From the NCBI RefSeq assembly GCF_020509005.1, contig NC_063013.1, positions 5,208,001 through 5,272,000 on the forward strand: DNA of 64,000 nucleotides. Direction: 5' to 3'. A program made the position numbers and the translations under genes. Below, in pieces: positions 54,420 through 64,000 of the stretch (its first letter is position 1; each line of letters begins with the position of its first letter). Below the pieces are notes generated by a model. The model was given only the letters and a program-made list of their open reading frames with translations, searched no databases and was not told where the DNA came from. Origin of the DNA: Fulvia fulva (Eukaryota; Ascomycota; Dothideomycetes; Mycosphaerellales; Mycosphaerellaceae).

Positions 54420-57300
54420 TTACTAGTATTAGAGCTAGCTAAGAGTTACTAGAAAGTCTAACGAAGGTATATAGGCCTTATAGGGAGGCTATAATCCTAG
54501 AAGGGATAGAAGACTCGGATAGCGACGAAGATAATACCCCGGAGGCTTTAAGCTCTAATAGTAGTAAGGAAAGAGTACGACGAAATAACTAAGAAGAGGA
54601 TGACTTAAGTAAGGGCACTATAGCGTTAGGAATGCCCTATAGTCCGGATGCGATAGTAGCCTTGTTTAGCCGTCTTGCTATTACTATAGAAAATGTAGGA
54701 CCTCGCTTCCCTACTCTAGGGAGTCCGGAAAACCCCCTCTTTAATAGTAGGAACGCTACTAAATTCTAGGAGAGGTTCAATAATCTTATAGACTAGTATC
54801 TACTAAGGCTATTAATTAAGAAGGACAACTTCTAGGGTCGTTTCGAGCGCAACTACGAGACCACTATCTGACGTTTAGTAATAAGGTTAGAGGGATAGTA
54901 AGTAAGGCGGAGCACCTTTAGGAGGTCCTTCTTAGCTAAATTTTCGAGATTCGATACCTATTCGATATTAGGAAGTCGAGAATATCTTAAAGAGATAGTC
55001 CGGGCCGAGAGAGGGAAAAGCCCTAAGGAATAGGATGTAAAGGAGTTTATCCGTCTCTTCGTAGCCTCTAGTAACCTAATTGATCCCGGAGACCTCGATA
55101 ATAGCTCCCGTAGCCGTCTTCTACTTTAGGGGCTCCTAGAGTCAGTTACTAAGGCAGTTTATAAGAAATGTAGACTCTATCCGAAGTAGACTAAGAAGTT
55201 TCGGCGCTTTTAAAAGATACTAGACGAGGCGATAAGTATCGCTAATAGTAAAGAAGGATAGAAGGCCGTATATACGGACTTTCTACTTACTTTACCGTAG
55301 CTTTATTAGTCAGTTATAAAGTAGATACCGCGCTTAATCCCTAAGATTAATATACTTAATAAAACAGCTGTTTCCGCTACTATCGACAATAATCTTATTT
55401 AGAAAATAGTAGAAATAAGCATTCGAGCTTACTAACGAGGTCGCGCGGCGGAGGTTAGATCCTTTAACTCTAGTGAAAAACAAAGGTCTTTATAACTAGA
55501 GAACCCCGATCGAGTGCCTAAACCGTAGGTTTATTTAATATAGCGCCCGTAGTTATAGAACCGCGAGTAGTCTAAAGCGCTTAATTAGTACTATTATAAC
55601 TATAGTAGTACGGAACATTAGGCTTATAGATACCCCGCGATACTATTCCTTATCTTATAAGGGTATGTCTTTTTAGCGACGAATAACTAGTAGTACCTAG
55701 GAAAGAAGACCGATCTAAATCCCCCTAAGTTTAACTTTCGACGGGACTATAGTAAGCCTAAGCTCCTTTATATACTTCCGTAGCTTAAGGAACACTATAG
55801 CCCGATTCTATTTAATAAGAACATAAAAATCCCTACGCTTTGGAAACAATAGATAGGTCGAGATTATACTAGTGTCTTAAGCGTAAAGCTTCCTAACTAC
55901 TCTAAACCTCTACCTAATAACCGATACCTTATAGAATAAGGCTCTTAAGATACTAGATCTAGGTAGTAACCGACGGCCGCTAGTAGTTACTAGATCTAGT
56001 TTAAGGAAGAAGAACCGGCTTTATAGGAGCGTAGGATTATAAACTACGACGAGGTTAAGGTTAAGGCCTACCTAATCTAGAGTAACAAATCTCGAGGTAA
56101 AGCTCTAGTAGGGATTATAAAGAACCCGAATCCTCGAACTAGGTCTAGTATATAGGTATTAAGAGTACGAGCCGAGGCCGCTAAAGCTATACGATAAGAA
56201 CTCGAAGAGAAGATCCGGTAGGAAGAACTCGGTTAGTAGGAGGTAGAGATAATTAGAGACGCCGGTTCTAGGGCTAGTAGAAGCTAGTTAATAATAGCGT
56301 TAGAGGAGACTCTTAGAAGAAGAACGCCTAAGCCTCGAGCTAAGTCAAGGTCTACGCCCTCGGAATAGCCGGTAGGGCCTATTAATACCCTATTTATATA
56401 GCGTAAACGGCTATAGAATACGAAGATAGAAAGGATTAATAACTACGTCCGATAGTACGGTACTAGAGATAGGCCCGTTACTAAGGAGGAGGGAGTGACC
56501 TATTAGATTGATCAAATCCTTTATACTACGTTTCTAAACGTTAATACCCGGGACTAGTTTCGGTATAGTCGCTAGTTTAAGACTACCTTGTTTAGGAGAG
56601 TAGTAAATACCCCTAATCTTTAGTCTAAGCTTACTACCGTCCGTAAGTTAGCTAGCTAAGACGGGACTAAAGTCCGTACAAGTTATATCGCTACCTATAA
56701 AGACGAGGAAGAAGAGGCTAACGAAGAAGTCTTTTAGGATAATTGTTAAGCTCGCTTTATAGGTGTGTTCTTAACGATATTATATAGTAAGGATGCTATC
56801 CCTACCGCCGAGTTATACGAGAACATTGAAAAGATCGGTCTCTCTAGTATACTAGACGATTTTGTAATAGTACCTAGCCCTTAGGTAGTTACTAAGCTTA
56901 GGACTAGTAAAGGTTAGACTCGAGCCTTACTTAACGAGGGATCTAAAGTCAATATTATTAGCCGGAGGATAGTATATAAGTTTGGCTTACCTATCGTACC
57001 TAACGCCTACTTGTCCTTTCGAGGAGCGGGTAGAAGAGCAAAGTTCAAGGGGGTAATTTCAAAGCTTAATACTTAGGTATTTAGTATATACTACTAGATC
57101 GATATGTTTGTCTCCGCTAATCTAGATTCGCCTACAATCCTTAGCCGCCCTTAGTATAGGAAGGTACGACTAATAGGCCGTAACTACGACGATAGATTAT
57201 AGGAGGGAACAATCGCTAGTAGGAAAGGTAAAAGTGTAATATTTACGGCTATTATAGGTACTAATAAGTACAAAACTCTTTAAGAACTTCTATAGTCCTC
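54420..57300 (+). pseudogene. RIP-mutated Gypsy 2 gag and protease region
   Basis: The stretch is full of TAG and TAA but reads partly as a capsid-like protein (for example FWERFNNLIDQYLL and RTFRRSFLAKFSRFDTYSILG-like words around 54,760-54,970). A protease-like part is expected near 56,800-57,250 but I did not identify its active site. Assignment rests mainly on position before the reverse transcriptase. Confidence 0.45.
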
Positions 57301-57479
57301 GAAAAAGCGAACGCGGGTTAATCCACGGCAGTCAACCCGCTATAAGCATTAGAAGTCCGGTTTTAAAACAAATCCGCTTTTCGAGTCTAGCCGGGGAGAC
57401 CTTAGTAAATATATTAGGGGTAGAGTGTTCTAACAATACGGCGTATCGACATCGATAAGAAGGCATAACGAAGCTAAAC

Positions 57480-60400
57480 CTAAAGCCTATAGATACGACT
57501 ATCTTCGACTACTTTAAGAACCTCCGCGGCCCCGTATTATAACAAAGAGAAAATGTCCTCGACCTTAGCCCGTATTCGAAGAAATTGCTAGAACTACTCG
57601 GGAACCGCTAATACTTAAGCGCTAAGGTAACTACTAACGCTCTAGGAGAGTAGGTCATTATAAATATATACTCCGTATAGGGCGACTAGTGTATAGAGAT
57701 CCTAAAACAGGGCCAGATTAATAGGTAGGCTTAGAAACGAGACGTAGGGTTATATAGACCCGGTATTAGGATACCGTATATATTTACTATATATAAGCGA
57801 AAAGCTAGTAAGAAAAGACCTATTAATACGAGCGTTTACGAGAGGCCTTAGTCGAAAGTAGATAGTGATATAGAATAGAAGCGGAAGGCCCTTTACTAGG
57901 AATCTCTAATACTAGTAGGGCAAGGCCCGTTCGATAGGAGGTATCCTATTAAAAGGTTCTCTAGTATCGAGCGCGGCTCGAGGATTATACCTAAAAGGCT
58001 CGCTAGTATTAAGGTTAGTATCGCTCTCTTAGCTAAGGAAAGATAGAAATTTAATAAAATGCTCTTTAACCGAGAAGGTATCCTAGCGTAGGATTTTAGC
58101 TATATACGGTAGATTAGACATAATGTTATACCTCCTTAGAAGATTATAACGATTGCGTATAAACCGTAGTAGGCGCGGAATATTCGGTTATACCTAAGCT
58201 TACGAGCGATTATAGAATAGATAATCCGCGCTCGAATAAAGAATAGAATTCTTAAGTATAGTTAAGGTACTTATATAAATACTTAGTTCTTAGTAGCGAA
58301 GAAGGTCGAGCTAAATAGCGAAGCTATACTATATAGGTTGATCAACTCCGCTATACTCTTAAACGAGGTAATAATAAGGGATACGAACATTCCCCTAGAT
58401 ATGGACGGGTTCTCGGAAGACTTTACTAGATATAGAGTAGCCTCTTTAGTAGACTTGTTTTCGGGGTACGACTAGATTACGCTTCACGAAAGTAGCCGAG
58501 ATTTGACGGCCTTTATAACGCCTCTTAGGCTTATACGGTATATAACGTTACTATAGGGTACGACGAACTCAGTTACTTAGTCCGTACGGGTAGTAACTAA
58601 GGTATTAATAGACTATATTTCTTACCGAGCAAAACTATTTCTTAACGATATCGGCGTAAAAGGTCCTACTAAGGATTATAGTAACGCTAAGGTAGAGCCT
58701 AGCCTTCGACGATAGGTCGTAGAACATATTATATCCCTTAATCTTATTCTTACGGACCTAGAGAGGGCCGGAGCGGTAGTCGTAGGGGAGAAGTCGTAGT
58801 GGCTTTATAAGACCCTTAAGATTATATACTATATTACTAGCCCGAGCGGCCGCTATCTAGATTATAAGGTAGTGGCTAAGATCTTAGACTAGCTAACCCT
58901 AAAGTACGTAAAGGACGTTCGAGTTTATATTAGGATCTATATTTACTTCCGTATTTAGATCCCCTAGTTCGTGATCGTCGCTCGGCTAATATATAAGCTT
59001 TTAAGGAAGGACGTCGAGTTTGTCTAGACTAAGAATAAGTAGTTCTCGAAAGAGAACCTAGTAAGATTCTTAGTAATAACACTAGCGTTAGTAACTATCT
59101 CCTACGCCCTAGGAGCTAGTAGGATCTTCGTTTCTATAAACGCGAGTAGTATTAGGTAGGGTTATATAATATCGTAGGAATCACTAGATAATACTCGACG
59201 AAGATACCCGGTAAGGTATAAGAGCGGTAGCTAGAACGTAAACGAGGCTAAGTACGATATAGGAAAGCGGGAGTGCCTCGGAGTACTAAAGGGTCTTAAG
59301 AAGGTATAGCGCTACCTCGTAGGAGTAGACTTTATCCTCGAAGTTAATACTAAAACGCTAGTATAGTAGTTAAATCGGCTAGTATCCGATATTCTAAACG
59401 CTATAATAGTAAGGTAGGTTACTTAGATCCGGCTATTTACCTTTAAAGTAAGGCATATCGATAGGAAGAAGTACTCCGGACCGGATGTACTGTCTCGTAA
59501 ACTACCTATAGCTAAGGAGCTTACGGAACCTAATAATAATATTAATAAGATAATTAACGACAAATTCTTCCGTTACGCCGAGCTAGTTAATACTTTCCCC
59601 GTTATTCTAGAGCGTGAACGACTCCTCGAACCCTAGTATAGTAATGATTCCGAGCTTATAGCTTATATTCTAGAATATCGAATACGACCGGAAGGGGTTA
59701 CCCGGGCTAAGTATTAAAACCTCGTTAAGAAGAGTCCTCGGTACTACTTAAGAGACAAGCTCTTGTTTTATTAGCGGCGAAGGGGTGTACCGATGTAGCT
59801 AGTAGTAGACGATGATAATGCTTAGAAAGAGATCGTAATATACTATTATAAAAATTATAGTTACCGGAGTACCGAGCTAGTATATAATCTTATTACTAGC
59901 CGGTATTACTAGGAGGGCTACTTCTCCGACGTATCGAATTAGGTAAGGACTCATACTCCTTATAACTTTTGCGAAGGTAACTAGAGAGCAGGAGAAATGT
60001 ACTTATCGACTTAGTAGATTATAGGAGAGAGGTAGTACTACGATCCCGTCTACGTATATAGAAACGGGTACTTACTTATTACCCGAGAAGCTCTAAGTAG
60101 GTAGATTAAGGCGAAGGTCGTACGGAAGCCTCTAAATTCGCGGGCTATTACTAAGTTCTTATACGAGATAGTATTTAGCCGGTATAGATACTACTATAAG
60201 ATTGTACTTAATAACGCTAGTATTAACGAAGGGGAGGTAGAGAGGATACTTATTAGTATAGGCATTAAGTATATCCGGATCTTACCCTACTATCCGTAGT
60301 TAAATATAACTATAGAAGTAGGATATCGACCTATTCTAGCTATATTAGCTAAGCTTACTAAGAACACCTAGAAGTCCTAGGAACGATAGATTACTACGGT

Positions 60401-61170
60401 GCTTTAGGCTAATAGAACTATAGTATCTAGAATTACGGGTATAACCCCGGCGGAGGTCCTATATAGCTATCGTACTATTCTCCCGATCGAGGTAGGATAC
60501 TCGATATAGGCGAACTATAAATAGGGATTTATTAGATTAACGGAGGAGCTATTAGCTATTCGGGCGCGTTAACTATAGGTACGGGATATAAATCTTTAGG
60601 AGTTATAGTTACGGAGAGTAAGGCTTCGTACCCTAAGTAAGGAATACTTTAATACTAAACGTAGTATTAACTTCAAGGGGTTCTAGGTCGGAGATCTTAT
60701 AGTCAAGTTCGACAAGCCGTATAAGAATAACCTATCTAGAAAGATTAGTTACCGCTAGCTTAGGCCGTATCGTATAGCTAAGGTATACTCGGGGTTTAGT
60801 ATATACGTCCTCGAAGAGTTTAATAGTACGAGGTTAAAGGGTATATAAGCCCGAGAGGACCTAAAGCTGATCTTATAGTTAAGACCGGACCCGGAGCTTA
60901 ATCTTCCTAAAGCTAAAGACATTATAGCGCTAGAGGATAGGGTTGATATCGCGAATATCGAAAAAGGCGATCTTCCGAACGAGAATAGACCTGCTACGTC
61001 CGAATCTAACGACGAAGATAACGATATACTTCTAATAGGCATTAATAGAGCTACTATACTTCTAGAACTAGAATCCAAGCCGACTATACTACGGGTACGG
61101 CCTTATAACCTTACTACGGAGGAGATAGCCAAATTTACTAGGATTTAGGTTAAAGGAGAGATAGGACTTT
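57480..61170 (+). pseudogene. RIP-mutated Gypsy 2 pol: RT, RNase H, integrase
   Basis: The reverse transcriptase is clear at 58,230-58,700: YINTQFLVAKKVE, LVDLFSGYDQITLHESSRDL, FITPLRLIRY, and the active site AKLFLNDIGVKGPTKDY, where FLND replaces a YxDD-type site. The DIGVKGP context recalls a group of fungal Gypsy elements. RNase H (RRYPVRYKSGS..NVNEAKYDIGKRE) and integrase (TREALSRQIKAKVVRK, HTPYNFCEGN, PYYPQLNITIE) follow. The C-terminus after VGDLIVKFDKPYKNNLSRK has no chromodomain. Confidence 0.7.
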
Positions 61171-61692
61171 ATTATTTCTTTTTCTTAGGCGTAAGGAGTT
61201 CACTTAGTAGTTTTAGTTTCTAACCTTAATTTAACTAGCTTCTAGTTCTAGTACCTAATTTCTAGCGTACTTAACTAATTTCTAGGCTATATCCTTAAGT
61301 TGAAAGTAGGCTTACTACGAAGACTAGACTTTGACTTAGCCTCCTTAGCCCCTTATAGAATGAACTTGCGATCCCCTTAATATCTCTAGACTAACTACTT
61401 AACTAGACGCCGGATCCGCCTTCCTTATATATAACTTGTAGGTATAGTTTCTTAGTTTATATTAGGCGTAGTAGAGGTGAAACTAGGGACAGTTTCGTAA
61501 TAGGGGAGGATATATTAACGAGCTAAGGGCCCCTTTAGACCCTGAAATTTGCGCGTCGAATCTCGTTAACCTTTAATAGTTAATTACGTAGCGGGGGTGT
61601 ATAGAGGTACTACTAAGATATATATAGTTAGAAGGCGACCTTAGTAGGAAGGTAGGATTTACGAAGAATCTCTCTATAAGGCAAGAATACGG

Positions 61693-61842
61693 GAATCTAA
61701 AAATTTCAGATTTATTATCTTTTTTTTAAAATTACTATATAAATTTCACGGCCCGAGGACCGACAAGTATATACACCTACGCGTAAGCTATCCTAGGGTT
61801 ACTAGGCGCGCTCTTACTTACTAGGGTAGTTAGTCGTCTATA
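61693..61842 (+). repeat. 3' LTR of Gypsy 2
   Basis: 150 bp, near-identical to 54043-54192. The differences noticed are mostly transitions. It keeps the poly-T run and the shared end tagttagtcgtctata. Confidence 0.8.
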
Positions 61843-64000
61843 GTAATTAGCTCTATTACTATTAGTATCGATCGCTAGCTTCTTCCCCCTATCTATATTA
61901 CTAGGTGTACGTAGTTGTCCTCGGCTAGCTACGTAAGTCTCTAGGCTACTATCTTCTCTAGGACCTTCCCTATTGTGTTTAGAAGTACGATTAGCCTATA
62001 CGATTTAAGCTAAGTATAGTCCTCCTTCTATAGCTTACGTAGCACTACTATTATAGACTCTCTATACGGCTTCGGGTAATACCCTAGCCGTAGGTACGTA
62101 GTAAATAGGTTTATAAGGCTCGGCACGATCTCTTCTCTATACTCTTTTAGTAGTAGGTTTAGTATCCTGTCTAGGCCTAGAGCTTTCCGTCCTTTTAGCT
62201 TACTTATAACTCCTATTACTATTTTAGAGCTAACCGCCTAATCTATATCTAGGGGTTCCGGGTATATACTCGGGTCGATATCCGTAAGGTCTACCTCTAC
62301 TTACGTCGAAAAGAAATAGTCGGCTAATACTTTTGCCTTACCCTAGGGCGTAGACTAGGCAATTCCTTTACGGTCTACAATTAGAGGCAAGTAAGGGGTT
62401 TGTTGCTCTTTAGGTAGTCGTGCCTATTTAGTAAGTCTCTATATCTGTTCCGGGTTTTCTATAACGAGCCTAATCGTCGCTCTCTAGTCCTATAGCTTAT
62501 CGTGTCTTATCTATACCTTCTTCTCTTATGTCGCGCGACAGTATTGCTCCTACGTCTCTTAGGTGTGCTCCTTCGTCTACTATCGCCTTGCCCTTCTAGC
62601 CTCCTTTACCTTCGTAGAGTATTTAGGGGTCTAGAAGGCCTTCTACTACGTTAAGGGCCGGAGTAACGGCGTATATTATTCCGCTACTTGCTATATAACC
62701 GAGGTAATCTGTTCCGCTACTTAATCTAGCTAAGCTATCGTCTCGAGTTCTCTATACTATAGTAGGTTCGCTATTAGGAAGCCTCTTATATTGTCCTAGC
62801 GTACCTTCTTCTAGTTACGGCGTAGTTTGCTTACTAGCTCCTCTATCGCCTTCACCCCTAGCGTCGTTTCAATAGGGATATAGTCTAAGGAGCCTTCTAG
62901 CGCGTAGTTCGGTCGGCATTAGACTAGTCTCTCTTTAAGTTCTCGTAATAGAAAGTATAGGTCGATTATACTTATACTTATATCGGCCTTCTACGTCTCT
63001 ATTCCCTTTAGTATTACTAAGGCTATCCCGTAGCGTACGGTTATATCTAGTAGCTTTCCCCTAGAAGCGCGTACGGGGGAGTGAAGTCGAGTCCCTACTA
63101 TAGATAGTAGAGGTTAAAGTCGCCGAGGAGTACTTACTTCGTGTCTTAGCTTAGGGTCCGCTCTAGGTATACGAGGGTTCCTAGTTCTCTACTCGTCCGA
63201 CCCCGCGGTAGCGGGTTATAAACGTTATAGATCTAGATAGACCCTTATATCGTGTCGATCTAGATAAATGTTATGTCTCCTAGGTTACCCTATTATAGTA
63301 GTATAACCTTTTACGACTTAAGGTCTATAGTCTTACTTACGTATATATATATATCCTCGGGACGACGCCTCGTTCGTCCGCGATTACGTTATAGTATCTC
63401 CGGTCAGTATAAGTAGCTAGGAGTCCTACGTAGGGGTTAATCTATAGTTCCTATACCGTAATAACGTAGTGCCGTAGCGGGTCTAGCTCTTATAGAAAGT
63501 GGCGCTAGACCTTGTCCCTACTTTTGTTTACGTTATACTATACGATAGTAATGTCGTCGTATAGTATTATTTGTTATCCCTAAGGTCTATTTCCGTACTA
63601 ACCTACTATATCTCCTAAGCCTATATTCCGCTATTTAGCTAGCTCTAGGACTACTAGGGCGCCCTAAAGATTCGTATTTAGCCTAGTTCGTTAGTAGCCC
63701 GGTTAAGGTGTCTAGGCCTACCGGGAGGTAGATACGTTTAAGGTTAGGTTCCCTTATTCGTCTCTTCTACCCTCTTCCTCTTACTCGGCTCGAAGCCCTT
63801 ATATACGGTAGGTCCCTCCTACTATTGTTAGGGGTACCTAGCTAGTATAGAGATCCTTACTTATCTCGCTCGTTCTTATACTACTATTCTAGCTAGGTAT
63901 TAGTTTGAATACGCTAGGTACCTTCTACCGTAGTATATATACCTACTCTTCTTTTTTAGGCATTCTCTTCCCTAGTATAGGCCTACGTAGTAAGGACACC
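61843..64000 (-). mobile_element. Tad1-type LINE D, RT to 5' region, runs off the window
   Basis: It is close to LINE B over 61,846-63,056 (equivalent to about 42,692-43,904) and continues beyond the point where LINE B is truncated, into the endonuclease region. Its 3' half is missing at the Gypsy 2 junction. Beyond 63,500 it also resembles the LINE fragment at 19,300-19,590. It is RIP-mutated and incomplete at both ends. Confidence 0.78.

Larger units (their letters stand above)
54043..61842 (+). mobile_element. Second Ty3/Gypsy retrotransposon with 150-bp LTRs (7.8 kb)
   Basis: Two direct repeats of 150 bp (about 54043-54192 and 61693-61842) share gaatcta, a run of T, and cttacttactagggtagtta near the end. 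Exact LTR ends are uncertain because RIP has altered the termini. The inside reads gag and then pol on the plus strand with no C-terminal chromodomain. No target duplication is evident; the left side abuts the Copia LTR and the right side a LINE. Confidence 0.8.

Noticed and set aside
44592..61078. Minus-strand ORFs of 60-107 aa in island 2
   Set aside because: They run antisense to readable Copia, Gypsy or LINE coding regions and show no family features.
1..64000. tRNA, rRNA or CRISPR features
   Set aside because: No tRNA-like box A/box B pair or rRNA sequence was recognised, and CRISPR arrays are not expected in a fungal nuclear genome; repeats found are tandem or transposon-derived.

Overview
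The window is filamentous ascomycete DNA (Pezizomycotina). A Dothideomycete is my best guess, inferred from gene style and not shown. Support comes from short GT-AG introns with CTAAC-type branch sites, a Pbs2 MAP kinase kinase, a long-form tRNase Z, an Aim3-like proline-rich protein, Tad1-type LINEs, Fot1-type DNA transposons, and very strong repeat-induced point mutation (RIP).

Layout. 1-14,300 is a gene-rich block. It holds a small F-box-like protein, a cytochrome P450 with two in-frame TGA codons, an uncharacterised 390-aa protein, a relic of an FAD monooxygenase, a 23-unit 7-bp minisatellite just upstream of tRNase Z (TRZ1), a coiled-coil protein, a block of duplicated exon-like segments, a small three-exon membrane protein with a 63-bp internal duplication, and the Aim3-like protein. 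About 14,300-28,460 is RIP-mutated island 1: a Fot1-type transposon, an unclassified block, a Tad1 LINE fragment, and a chromodomain Ty3/Gypsy element with 184-bp LTRs that carries a second Fot1-type transposon in its integrase. 28,462-38,860 is a second gene block: a quiet stretch, an auxin-efflux-carrier-type transporter, an NmrA-like pseudogene with three frameshifts, and PBS2. From about 38,870 past the end of the window is island 2: a LINE fragment broken by a 5.6-kb Ty1/Copia element, which is itself interrupted by two LINEs and a solo LTR; then a Gypsy element with 150-bp LTRs; then another LINE.

In both islands CA and TG are almost absent and TA is greatly enriched, while CG is kept. 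Transposon proteins can still be read if TAG and TAA are taken as former Gln or Trp codons. No element appears able to move on its own. LTRs, inverted repeats and target duplications allow the insertion order to be reconstructed.

Functional context. The intact genes are conserved housekeeping or signalling genes: tRNA 3' processing, osmostress signalling, membrane transport and probably actin patch function. Three oxidoreductase-type genes (P450, FAD monooxygenase, NmrA-like) are broken, each in a way unlike RIP. I found no convincing new multi-gene system. The most interesting signals are the one-sided loss of RIP at the outer edges of island 1, a duplicated exon that carries its own splice donor, duplicated exon-like blocks at 11.25-11.72 kb, and a related sequence pair at the left entrance of each island.
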